Assembly (NCBI GenBank): GCA_029865195.1
Contig: JAOUHH010000136.1
Span: 1 to 7,639 of the forward strand
DNA from: Desulfobulbaceae bacterium
GTDB lineage: Bacteria > Desulfobacterota > Desulfobulbia > Desulfobulbales > UBA5123
DNA length: 7,639 nt
Direction: 5' to 3'
In this document: piece after piece, positions 1 through 6,501 of the stretch
How positions within the stretch are numbered: the stretch's first letter is position 1
Layout of the letters: each line of letters begins with the position of its first letter
Made by a program: the position numbers and the translations under genes
Notes under the pieces: model-generated
What the model saw: the letters and a program-made list of their open reading frames with translations, nothing else
Told to the model about the DNA's origin: nothing
Databases searched by the model: none

Positions 1-15
1 CTGCCGCACCGGCAG
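1..15. other. Short perfect hairpin at window edge
   Basis: CTGCCG and CGGCAG flank a three-base loop. It lies about 30 bases beyond the flgM terminator and is not followed by a T-run. It may be the end of a structure belonging to a gene left of the window, or chance in GC-rich DNA. Apart from this, nothing recognisable is seen between 16 and 43. Confidence 0.2.
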
Positions 16-43
16 GCGCCCCCTTGCCCCAACTGCGCACCAC

Positions 44-80
44 AAAAAAAATCCCCGACGCCAAAATGACGTCGGGGATT
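44..80 (-). terminator. Intrinsic terminator of flgM
   Basis: Read on the minus strand, an 11-bp perfect stem (50-60 paired with 70-80, core CCCCGACG/CGTCGGGG, nine-base loop) runs directly into a run of eight T (44-51 on the plus strand is all A). It starts 27 bases after the flgM stop codon. There is no T-run on the plus-strand side, so it acts on minus-strand transcription only. It implies that flgM is the last or only gene of its transcript. Confidence 0.88.
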
Positions 81-106
81 CGGAACAACATGGAGGAACA
101 GACCAA

Positions 107-397
107 CTAGTCGGAGAGCAGGCTCCACATCATCTTGTCGGCAACCTTATGGGAATCGACCTGATAGCTTCCTTCCTCGATCTGCCGCTTCAACTGGGCA
201 ACCTTTTCTTTTCGCACTTCCGGCGTTTCCTGCAAGATTTCCTGCATCCGCAATATTTCCCTTGAGCCGGTCGACAATTCGACCCGGTCGCTGCCCAACC
301 CCGTGGACTTTTGCACAGTCGTTTCCACAGCGACATTGCCGCTCTTCTGGATCTTGTTGTCCGTTTTGATTTGAGGAATAACGCCTGTCAGCTTCAT
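107..397 (-). CDS. flgM: Negative regulator of flagellin synthesis FlgM (anti-sigma-28)
   Basis: FlgM binds the flagellar sigma factor FliA (sigma-28) in the cytoplasm and blocks late flagellar gene transcription until the hook-basal body is finished and FlgM is exported. The protein is 96 residues from the ATG at 397, normal for the family. The N-terminal half is polar and probably disordered. The C-terminal half carries the family signature: DRVELS, then SREI, PEVRKEKVAQLK, IEEGSYQVDS and KVADKM, which form the sigma-binding helices. A GTG two codons upstream (401-403) is also possible: GGAGG lies 9 bases before the GTG, while GGGAG lies 5 bases before the ATG. I prefer the ATG because the resulting MKL start resembles other FlgM proteins. 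It is divergent from polA, has its own sigma-28-like promoter and is closed by a terminator, so it is probably monocistronic. Its base composition is visibly less GC-rich than polA. Confidence 0.9.
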   Translation of the reverse strand: MKLTGVIPQIKTDNKIQKSGNVAVETTVQKSTGLGSDRVELSTGSREILRMQEILQETPEVRKEKVAQLKRQIEEGSYQVDSHKVADKMMWSLLSD

Positions 398-480
398 AAC
401 CACTCCCTACGACCTCCGGGGCCGCATATGGAATTTTTCTAGCAGCTCCAAGTACCTGAATAGAACTGCCTTTGTTTACC

Positions 481-507
481 ATATCGACATTCTGAAGACA
501 AACTTTA
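481..507 (-). promoter_or_regulatory. Sigma-28 (FliA) promoter of flgM
   Basis: On the minus strand TAAAGTTT (500-507) is followed after 11 bases by GTCGATAT (481-488). The enterobacterial sigma-28 consensus is TAAAGTTT-N11-GCCGATAA, so the -35 element matches 8 of 8 and the -10 element 6 of 8 with exact spacing. Transcription would start near 474, giving a leader of about 75 bases before flgM. This fits the known feedback in which FlgM is expressed from a sigma-28 promoter and then inhibits that sigma factor. Confidence 0.8.
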
Positions 508-596
508 ATCAAAACTTGCCGACCGGAAAAAATTTCCCCCCTCGCCCCCATTCCCCTCTCTATTCCCGGCAAACAGGACCCCTGCCATTCCGGCAA

Positions 597-625
597 TTGC
601 CAAACCCTCCCCCAACTGGTACAAT
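597..625 (+). promoter_or_regulatory. Sigma-70 promoter of polA, adjacent to the start codon
   Basis: TTGCCA (597-602, 5 of 6 to TTGACA) and TACAAT (620-625, 5 of 6 to TATAAT) are separated by exactly 17 bases. The predicted transcription start is near 632, one to three bases before the polA ATG at 634. No Shine-Dalgarno sequence lies in the C-rich stretch before the ATG, which is consistent with a leaderless message. The rest of the 404-633 gap between flgM and polA holds the sigma-28 promoter and a pyrimidine-rich tract (about 533-560); nothing else is recognised there. Confidence 0.65.
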
Positions 626-633
626 CCCCGCCC

Positions 634-3312
634 ATGTCAACCCAAGAACCGGTCTATATTATAGACGGCAGCGCCTATATCTATCGCGCCTACCATGCCA
701 TCGCCCCCCTTTCGAACAAGGACGGCCTGCCCACCCACGCCGTGTTCGGCTTCACCAACATCCTCCTGCGCCTCTTCAAGGAAAAGAAACCCCTCCGGGC
801 GGCGGTGGCGTTTGACGTCAGGGGCCGCACCTTCCGCCACGACATCTCGCCGGCATACAAGGCCAACCGCCCGCCCATGCCGGAGGATCTGGCGGTGCAG
901 ATCCCCTACATCAAGGAGGTGGTCGCCGCCTACAACATCCCGAGCCTCGCCATGGAAGGGGTGGAGGCCGACGACCTGATCGCCTCCGCCACGCATCGGC
1001 TCACTGCGACCGGGGTGCCGGTGGTGATCATCTCCGGCGACAAGGATCTCCTGCAACTGGTCTCGGACTCGGTCTCCTTCTGGGACCCGATGAACAACCG
1101 CTTTTTCGATCAGGCGGCGGTGCAGACAAAATACAACGTCACCCCCGGCCAGCTCCTTGATTTCTTCGCCCTGATGGGCGACGCCGCCGACAACGTCCCC
1201 GGCGTGCCCGGCATCGGCCCCAAAACCGCGGAAAAGCTGATCAACCAGTTCGGCTCCCTGGAAGGGCTGTACGAGAACGCCGAGACCGTAAGCCAGAAGA
1301 AACTGAAAGAAAACCTGCTCGCAAACAGGGAGCAGGCGTTCCTCTCCCGGCGCCTGATCCGGCTCAAGAACGATATCGAGGTGCCGGCCAACGCCGACGA
1401 CTACCTCCTGCCGGGCCAGGACAGCGAAAAACTTCGCGAACTCTTCACCCAGCTCGGCTTCACCCGCCTGGTCAAAAACGAACTCCCCTCGGAAACGCTG
1501 GACCGCAGCGGCTTTACGCTTGTCCGCACCGCCTCGCAACTGACCGATTGCGTGAACGCCTTGCGCGACACCGACACCCTCGTCGTCGACACCGAAACCG
1601 ATTCCCTGGACCCCCTGGTGGCCGGGCTGGTCGGCCTCTCCCTCTGCGTCGACCGGGAACGGGCCTACTACATCCCCATGGGCCACCGGCGCGACGACGG
1701 CACGCTGCAGCCGGAACAGCTTGACCGGGAGACCGTCCTCGCCGCCCTGCGCCCCTTCCTGACCAGCGACGCCGTCGCCAAGATCGGCCACAACCTGAAA
1801 TTCGACTACAGCGTCCTCGCCACCAACGGCGTCATCCTGCGCGGGCCGCTGTACGACAGCATGATCGCCTCCTACCTGCTTGACCCCTCCCGCCGCACCC
1901 ACAAGCTGGACGATCTCTGCGAGATGATCCTCAGCCGGCGGCTGACCAGTTTCGGCGAGGTCACCGGCAACGACAAGCGGCCGGACAGCTTCGTCTACGT
2001 GGAGCCGGCCACCGCCGGCGATTATTCCTGCGAGGATGTCATCGGCGCCCTGCTCCTTTGGGAGCATTTTGCCCCGCAGCTCAAGGAGTTGGGCCTCTGG
2101 GAGCTGTACACCGATCTCGAGATGGAACTGGTGCCGATCCTGGCCGAGATGGAGCGCAACGGCATCCTTCTCGATCCGATGATCCTCGCCGCCATGTCCA
2201 GCGAATTCGAGGGCAAGCTCGCGACGCTTGAGGCGCACATCTACCGGCTCGCCGGCCACGAATTCAACATCAACTCGCCGCGGCAGCTGGGCGAGATCCT
2301 TTTTGAGGAGTTGTCCCTGCCCCACGGCCGCAAGACCAAAACCGGCTACTCCACCGACGTCAAGGTGCTGGAAACACTCGCCGCCTACCACGAACTGCCG
2401 GCGACGGTGATCAGCCACCGCAACCTCAGCAAGCTGAAATCCACCTATGTGGACAAGCTGGCCACCCTCATCCACCCCCAAACCGGCCGCATCCACACCT
2501 CCTTCAACCAGACCGTCACCGCCACCGGCCGCCTGAGCAGCAGCAACCCGAATCTGCAGAACATCCCCATCCGCACCGAGGAGGGGCAGCGCATCCGCCA
2601 GGCCTTTATCGCCGCCCCCGGCCACAAATTCCTGGCCGCCGACTACTCGCAGATCGATCTCCGGGTGCTTGCCCACTACTCGCAGGATGAAGCCCTGCTT
2701 GCGGCCTTCCGCAACCACGAGGACGTCCATCTCCGCACCGCCGCCGAGATCTTCCGGGTCAATGCCGCCTTTATCACCCCGCAGATGCGGCGGGTGGCGA
2801 AAAGTATCAACTTCGGCATCGTTTACGGGATGAGCGCCTTCGGGCTGGCCAGCCAGCTCAACCTGAGCCGCAAGGAGGCCGGGACCTTCATCGACCGCTA
2901 CTTCGAGCTGTACGGCGGGGTGAAACGGTTCATGGAGGAGATCGTCGCCGCCGCCCACCGGGACGGCTTCGTCACCACCCTGCTCCATCGCCGCCGCCCG
3001 CTGCCCGACCTCAAGAGCAGCAACAAGACCCAGCGCGAATTCGCCGAACGGACCGCCATCAACACCCCCATCCAGGGCACCGCCGCCGACATCATCAAGC
3101 TGGCGATGCTACACACCACCCGCGCCGTTACCGAAGCCGGTCTCGGCGCCCGACTGCTCCTGCAGATCCATGACGAGCTGGTCTTCGAGGTCCGGGACGA
3201 AGAAGTGGCGGCCACCGAGGCCCTGGTCAAGCAGGCCATGGAATCGGCGCTGGCGCTCGACGTGCCGCTCGTCGTCAACATCTCCATCGGCGACAACCTG
3301 GCCAAGACCTGA
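634..3312 (+). CDS. polA: DNA polymerase I
   Basis: Pol I removes RNA primers and fills gaps in lagging-strand synthesis and excision repair. At 892 residues it is slightly shorter than the 928-residue E. coli enzyme. Residues 1 to about 290 are the 5' nuclease, with D11 in IIDGSAYIYRAYH, YKANRPP, VEADDLI, SGDKDLLQL and the helix-hairpin-helix VPGVPGIGPKTAEKL. Residues about 300-480 are the 3'-5' exonuclease with all metal ligands: D319 and E321 (Exo I), N387/D391 (Exo II), Y464/D468 (Exo III), so proofreading should be active. The polymerase domain has motif A from D670, O-helix R719, K723, F727 and Y731, and motif C HDE with D847. The position equivalent to E. coli Glu710, the sugar steric gate, is Asp675. 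The start is fixed by the conserved N-terminus; there is no ribosome binding site, and the promoter abuts the ATG. Confidence 0.97.
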   Translation: MSTQEPVYIIDGSAYIYRAYHAIAPLSNKDGLPTHAVFGFTNILLRLFKEKKPLRAAVAFDVRGRTFRHDISPAYKANRPPMPEDLAVQIPYIKEVVAAYNIPSLAMEGVEADDLIASATHRLTATGVPVVIISGDKDLLQLVSDSVSFWDPMNNRFFDQAAVQTKYNVTPGQLLDFFALMGDAADNVPGVPGIGPKTAEKLINQFGSLEGLYENAETVSQKKLKENLLANREQAFLSRRLIRLKNDIEVPANADDYLLPGQDSEKLRELFTQLGFTRLVKNELPSETLDRSGFTLVRTASQLTDCVNALRDTDTLVVDTETDSLDPLVAGLVGLSLCVDRERAYYIPMGHRRDDGTLQPEQLDRETVLAALRPFLTSDAVAKIGHNLKFDYSVLATNGVILRGPLYDSMIASYLLDPSRRTHKLDDLCEMILSRRLTSFGEVTGNDKRPDSFVYVEPATAGDYSCEDVIGALLLWEHFAPQLKELGLWELYTDLEMELVPILAEMERNGILLDPMILAAMSSEFEGKLATLEAHIYRLAGHEFNINSPRQLGEILFEELSLPHGRKTKTGYSTDVKVLETLAAYHELPATVISHRNLSKLKSTYVDKLATLIHPQTGRIHTSFNQTVTATGRLSSSNPNLQNIPIRTEEGQRIRQAFIAAPGHKFLAADYSQIDLRVLAHYSQDEALLAAFRNHEDVHLRTAAEIFRVNAAFITPQMRRVAKSINFGIVYGMSAFGLASQLNLSRKEAGTFIDRYFELYGGVKRFMEEIVAAAHRDGFVTTLLHRRRPLPDLKSSNKTQREFAERTAINTPIQGTAADIIKLAMLHTTRAVTEAGLGARLLLQIHDELVFEVRDEEVAATEALVKQAMESALALDVPLVVNISIGDNLAKT

Positions 3313-3313
3313 C

Positions 3314-3329
3314 TGGCCGGAATCGGCCA
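3314..3329 (+). other. Small hairpin after polA, no T-run
   Basis: TGGCCG and CGGCCA flank the loop GAAT two bases after the polA stop codon. No T-run follows, so it is not a standard intrinsic terminator. It could protect the 3' end or mark a Rho-dependent end; it could also be chance. Without a good terminator here, some polA transcripts may read into ppiD. Confidence 0.25.
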
Positions 3330-3348
3330 TGATCGGCAGACAAAGCTA

Positions 3349-3377
3349 TTGACGCGGGTCCCGAAACTGCGTAGGAT
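3349..3377 (+). promoter_or_regulatory. Sigma-70 promoter of ppiD
   Basis: TTGACG (3349-3354, 5 of 6) and TAGGAT (3372-3377, 4 of 6) are 17 bases apart, starting 37 bases after the polA stop. The predicted start is near 3384, leaving a leader of about 80 bases. This gives ppiD a promoter independent of polA. No envelope-stress sigma or CpxR-like site was recognised. Confidence 0.55.
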
Positions 3378-3447
3378 GACTCGCTGAATTTCTTCACAAA
3401 AACCATACTTTCCGGGCAACCTCGCCGCCCGCGGTTGAACAACACGC

Positions 3448-3453
3448 AAGGAG
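3448..3453 (+). promoter_or_regulatory. Ribosome binding site that sets the ppiD start
   Basis: AAGGAG ends 11 bases before the ATG at 3465. It lies downstream of the in-frame TTG at 3435, so that earlier codon is unlikely to be the start. The next in-frame ATG (3477) would be 23 bases away, too far. Confidence 0.75.
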
Positions 3454-3464
3454 AACATCCCGTC

Positions 3465-5354
3465 ATGCTGGATCTGATGCGCCGCAAGGCTCAATCACCG
3501 TATATTCAGGCAACCATCGTCATCATCATCCTGGTTTTCGTCTTCTGGGGCGTCAACTCCGGCGACGGCCCCGGCCGCAACGACGCGGCCACCGTCAACG
3601 GCCAGTCGATCTCTTACCAGGAGTTCCAGCAGGCTTACGACCGCACCACCAACCAGTACCGCGAACAGTTCGGCGGCTCCCTGCCTGAGCCCTTGCTGAA
3701 GATGCTCAACATCCGCCAGCAGGTGATGAGTCAGCTGGTGGACCAAACCCTGCTGCTGCAGGGCGCCCAGTCAATGGGCCTGCGGGTCAGCGACGAGGAG
3801 ATCCGCAAGACCATCCAGGAGATGGGCTCCTTCCAGAACAACGGCACCTTCGACGTCAAGCGCTACAAGGAGGTCCTGGCCGGCTCGCGCCTCACCCCGG
3901 CCAACTTCGAGTCGAGCATCCGCACCGAACTGCTTACCAACAAGGTGGTAAACGCGCTGGGCCGTTTCGCCAGGGTCATGCCCCAGGAGGTGCAGAACCG
4001 CTTCATTCTCGACTACGAAACAACCACCATCGCCGCGGTACGGCTCAGCGGCGCCGATTTCAGCGGCCAGGTGCAGGTCAGCGATGAGAAGCTCTCCCCC
4101 TTTTACGACGCCCACAAGGATAACTACAAAACCGAGCCGCAGCGGAAACTGAACTATCTGTTCTTCTCTAAAAAGATGAGCGCCGCGACGCCCACCGAGG
4201 CCGAGGTGAGCGGTTATTTCGCGCAGCATCGCGCCGAATTCGCCTCCCCGGAAGAGCGTCGGGCCCGCCATATCCTCCTGCTGACCCCCGCCGACGCCGA
4301 CGAGCAGACCAAGAAGGCCACCAGGGCCAAACTGACCGAGATCCTGACCCAGGCGCGGAACGGCGCCGATTTTGCCGACCTTGCCAAGAAACACTCGCAG
4401 GACGGCTCGGCCGCCAACGGCGGCGACCTCGGCTTCTTCGGCCGCGGGCGGATGGTGCCGCCGTTTGAGCAGGCGGCGTTCGCCTTGAAGGAAGGGCAAA
4501 TCAGCGACATCGTCGAAAGCCAGTTCGGTTTCCATATCATCAAGCTGGAAAAAATCAACCCGGCCCACCAGCGCGAGCTGGCCGAGGTCAAGGATGCAAT
4601 CATCGCCAAACTCGCCGCCGACCAGGGCGGCAGCCAGGCGTTCAAGGTCGCCGGCGACGCCTACGAGCAGATCATCCTCGCCGGCAGCCTGCAGAAATAC
4701 GCCTCGGCCAACCACATCGCCATCAGCGCCACCGACTTCTTCACCCGCAGCCAAGCGCCGGCTGAGCTTGCCGACAAGCCATCCCTGCTCGCCGCCGCCT
4801 TCACCCTCAACAAGGGGGAACTGAGCTCTCTGGTGGAGGACGACGGCGGCTACGCCATCCTCTCCGTCGAGGACGCCAAAGCCCCGGAAATTCCGCCCTT
4901 AACGCAGGTCCGGGCGCAGGTTGAAAGGGATTATGTTGCCGATGCGGCGCAGAAACTTGCCGAGAAGGCCGCCGAGGATCTGCTGGCGGCGATGAAGAAG
5001 GGTGCCACCCTGGAGGCGGAAGCGCAGAAACTGAACCGGCCGATTGAAATGGCGAGCTACTCACGCGCGGAGCGGGGCACTCAAAGCCTGCCCGCCACGG
5101 TGCTGGACAAGGGGCTTGAGCTCTCGGCCAGCGCCGCAGTACCCAACAAGGTCATCACCGACAACAACGTCTTCTACGTCATCCGTCTACTGGAGAGAAA
5201 AGAACCGGCCGCCGAACTGCTGGCCGGCAAGGAAGCGGAACTGCGCGCGAGCGTGCTCAAGGAAAACCAGATGAACCTGCTCACCGCCTGGCTCGGGACC
5301 CTGAAGGAAAAAGCGAAAATCTCCGTGAACCAGCAACTGCTGGAGCAGCAGTAA
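3465..5354 (+). CDS. ppiD: PpiD-like membrane-anchored peptidyl-prolyl isomerase / periplasmic chaperone
   Basis: PpiD-type proteins are held in the inner membrane by one N-terminal helix and work in the periplasm on newly exported proteins near the Sec translocon. The protein is 629 residues, close to E. coli PpiD (623). A basic start (RRK at 6-8) and a single hydrophobic segment at about 13-30 give an N-in signal anchor with no cleavage site. A SurA_N-like helical chaperone region follows (about 40-220, with VNGQSISYQEF and VDQTLLLQGA). One parvulin domain spans about 266-362: RARHILLL with H269, a GGDLGFFGRGRMVPPFE stretch with M330 and F334, and FGFHIIKLE with H357. These are the residues expected of an active parvulin, whereas E. 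coli PpiD has little isomerase activity. The last 260 residues form a second, mostly helical chaperone region. It follows polA with its own promoter and converges on the J-domain gene, 31 bases away. Confidence 0.9.
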   Translation: MLDLMRRKAQSPYIQATIVIIILVFVFWGVNSGDGPGRNDAATVNGQSISYQEFQQAYDRTTNQYREQFGGSLPEPLLKMLNIRQQVMSQLVDQTLLLQGAQSMGLRVSDEEIRKTIQEMGSFQNNGTFDVKRYKEVLAGSRLTPANFESSIRTELLTNKVVNALGRFARVMPQEVQNRFILDYETTTIAAVRLSGADFSGQVQVSDEKLSPFYDAHKDNYKTEPQRKLNYLFFSKKMSAATPTEAEVSGYFAQHRAEFASPEERRARHILLLTPADADEQTKKATRAKLTEILTQARNGADFADLAKKHSQDGSAANGGDLGFFGRGRMVPPFEQAAFALKEGQISDIVESQFGFHIIKLEKINPAHQRELAEVKDAIIAKLAADQGGSQAFKVAGDAYEQIILAGSLQKYASANHIAISATDFFTRSQAPAELADKPSLLAAAFTLNKGELSSLVEDDGGYAILSVEDAKAPEIPPLTQVRAQVERDYVADAAQKLAEKAAEDLLAAMKKGATLEAEAQKLNRPIEMASYSRAERGTQSLPATVLDKGLELSASAAVPNKVITDNNVFYVIRLLERKEPAAELLAGKEAELRASVLKENQMNLLTAWLGTLKEKAKISVNQQLLEQQ

Positions 5355-5385
5355 GAGACGGCCCGCGAGCGACGAGCAACCGGGG

Positions 5386-5685
5386 CTAGCCCTTGCCCCA
5401 GAGCGGATCGTTGCCGAAGCGGTTCAGCCACCACTCCTCGTCGCTCTCCGGCTCGACATCCTCCGGCGGCAACGGCACCGCATAGCCGTTGCAGAAGTCG
5501 AGCAGCAGCCGGTAGGCGTCGTTCAGGGCATGCATGGCCGCCGCCTGCTCATCGCCGGCAAGGTCGGGATGATGCTCCTTCACCAGCCGCCGATAGGCGC
5601 GGCGAATCTCGTTGATACTGGCGCTTTCGCCAAGGCCGAGCCGATCACGGGCGTCGGCGATCCGCTGTCGATATCCCTTTTTCAC
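5386..5685 (-). CDS. Small J-domain (DnaJ-like) protein
   Basis: A 99-residue protein consisting of a J domain plus a short tail. J domains stimulate the ATPase of a DnaK/Hsp70 partner. Helix II contains IRRAYRRLVKEH, the invariant HPD tripeptide is at 39-41, and helix III follows with AMHALNDAYRLLLD. There is no G/F region, zinc finger or client-binding domain, so it is not DnaJ itself. The tail (about 73-99) is acidic, then aromatic, with EEWWLNRFGNDPLWG near the C-terminus; this looks like a specific motif, perhaps a targeting or binding peptide, but I do not know its function. The start is GTG at 5685, overlapping the plsY stop codon in the four bases GTGA, which implies translational coupling. 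Only a weak GGCGGC-like sequence precedes it, which also fits coupling. No membrane segment or signal peptide is present. The client and the Hsp70 partner are unknown. Confidence 0.85.
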   Translation of the reverse strand: MKKGYRQRIADARDRLGLGESASINEIRRAYRRLVKEHHPDLAGDEQAAAMHALNDAYRLLLDFCNGYAVPLPPEDVEPESDEEWWLNRFGNDPLWGKG

Positions 5686-6320
5686 CGCTTGCCGCCATCC
5701 TTCCGCCAGCTCTTCTCTTCGTGCCGCCGCAGGCGGCCGATGTTTTCATGGTGCTTGATCCAGATCAGGATGCCGATCACCGTGGCCAGGGCCGTGTAGG
5801 CGACCGACCCGGTCCGCAGCCAGATCAGCCCCGGCATCATCAGGGCGGCGGAAAGCGACCCCAGGGAAACAAAGCCCCAATTGTACACCACGCCGACGAA
5901 GATCAGCACATCGACAAGGGTTGCCAGGGGATCGAGATAGAGGAAGACGCCGAGGGCGGTGGCCACCCCCTTGCCGCCCACGAAGCGCAGATAGATCGGA
6001 AAGAGATGGCCGAGAAAGGCCGCGCCGCCGCTCAACACCACCCAAAGCTCGGCATCGGCGCGCCCGTGCAGCAGGGAGCCGACCACCAGCATGGGCAGCA
6101 GCCCCTTGCCGGTGTCGCCCAGCAGGGTAAGGATGCCCAGCCCCTTGCCGAGCTGGCGGGTGACGTTGGTGGCGCCGATGTTGCGGCTGCCGCCCTGCCG
6201 GACATCGACCCCCTTCAGCTTGCCCAGCACCAGCCCGAAGGGGATGGAGCCGATGAGGTAGGAACATATAATCAGGCCGTACCGGCCCAGATCGCTGCTT
6301 GCCAAGGAAACCATATCCAT
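5682..6320 (-). CDS. plsY: Acyl-phosphate:glycerol-3-phosphate acyltransferase PlsY
   Basis: PlsY is an integral inner-membrane enzyme that transfers an acyl group from acyl-phosphate (made by PlsX) to the sn-1 position of glycerol-3-phosphate, the first step of phosphatidic acid synthesis. The 212-residue length and about five hydrophobic segments fit the family. Motif 1 is GSRNIGATNVTR (44-55), followed by LLGDTGKG (66-73). Motif 2 is GHLFPIYL then GGKGVAT (104-121), the glycerol-3-phosphate loop. Motif 3 is KHHENIGRL with H190 and N193, then E202. The motif 3 tail lacks the glycine of many homologues, but E. coli PlsY also lacks it. The start is the ATG at 6320, with AAGGTGA 9 bases upstream (6330-6336). 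It is the first gene of a two-gene minus-strand unit with the J-domain gene and is divergent from guaD. plsX is not in the window. Confidence 0.96.
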   Translation of the reverse strand: MDMVSLASSDLGRYGLIICSYLIGSIPFGLVLGKLKGVDVRQGGSRNIGATNVTRQLGKGLGILTLLGDTGKGLLPMLVVGSLLHGRADAELWVVLSGGAAFLGHLFPIYLRFVGGKGVATALGVFLYLDPLATLVDVLIFVGVVYNWGFVSLGSLSAALMMPGLIWLRTGSVAYTALATVIGILIWIKHHENIGRLRRHEEKSWRKDGGKR

Positions 6321-6369
6321 ATCTGCCGCTCACCTTTCTGCTCGTTGGTTATTCAAAAAAAACGGCCCC

Positions 6370-6378
6370 ATACTAGCA
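6370..6378 (-). promoter_or_regulatory. Candidate extended -10 promoter of plsY
   Basis: On the minus strand TGC-TAGTAT fits an extended -10 (TGn then 4 of 6 to TATAAT); no good -35 element is found at 17 or 18 bases upstream. Transcription would start near 6363, giving a leader of about 40 bases that begins with a T8 run (6355-6362). This is the best candidate in the 181-base plsY/guaD divergent gap, but it is weak. Confidence 0.35.
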
Positions 6379-6465
6379 ATTTTTTCCCTACTCCGCCCTT
6401 ATTTTCGATCATCCCCTCAGGCCGCCGCGCGCCCTGCCGCCTTTTTCCGGCTTACAAAAAGAAGG

Positions 6466-6495
6466 ATGACAAGCCTCCAGGGAATGCGCTAGCAT
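6466..6495 (+). promoter_or_regulatory. Promoter of guaD, adjacent to the start codon
   Basis: ATGACA (6466-6471, 5 of 6 to TTGACA) and TAGCAT (6490-6495, 4 of 6 to TATAAT) are 18 bases apart. The predicted start falls on or next to 6502, the A of the guaD ATG. No Shine-Dalgarno sequence lies within 15 bases of that ATG; the only purine-rich string (AGGGA) ends 18 bases upstream. Together this suggests a leaderless message. Confidence 0.5.
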
Positions 6496-6501
6496 GTCTG
6501 C

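Noticed and set aside
147..635. A 162-codon minus-strand frame over flgM and the flgM-polA gap
   Set aside because: It overlaps flgM in another frame, runs through the sigma-28 promoter, and shows no protein family features.
637..2988. A 783-codon open frame on the minus strand opposite polA
   Set aside because: It mirrors the GC-rich codon pattern of polA, and its product is low-complexity (Gly/Val/Asp/Glu/Gln-rich) with no recognisable domain. polA is unambiguous on the other strand.
3771..4754. A 327-codon minus-strand open frame opposite ppiD
   Set aside because: Same shadow effect; composition is biased, no motif is seen, and it lies fully inside a well-supported gene.
5382..5399. GGGGC...GCCCC hairpin and GGGCTAGCCC palindrome between convergent ppiD and the J-domain gene, as a bidirectional terminator
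   Set aside because: It has no T-run on either side and mostly lies in the coding end of the J-domain gene; it is not supportable as an intrinsic terminator.
5712..5756. PlsY motif 3 lacking the glycine found in many homologues
   Set aside because: E. coli PlsY also lacks this glycine and has a similar basic RLWRRQE stretch, and H190, N193 and E202 are kept here. It is a normal subfamily difference.
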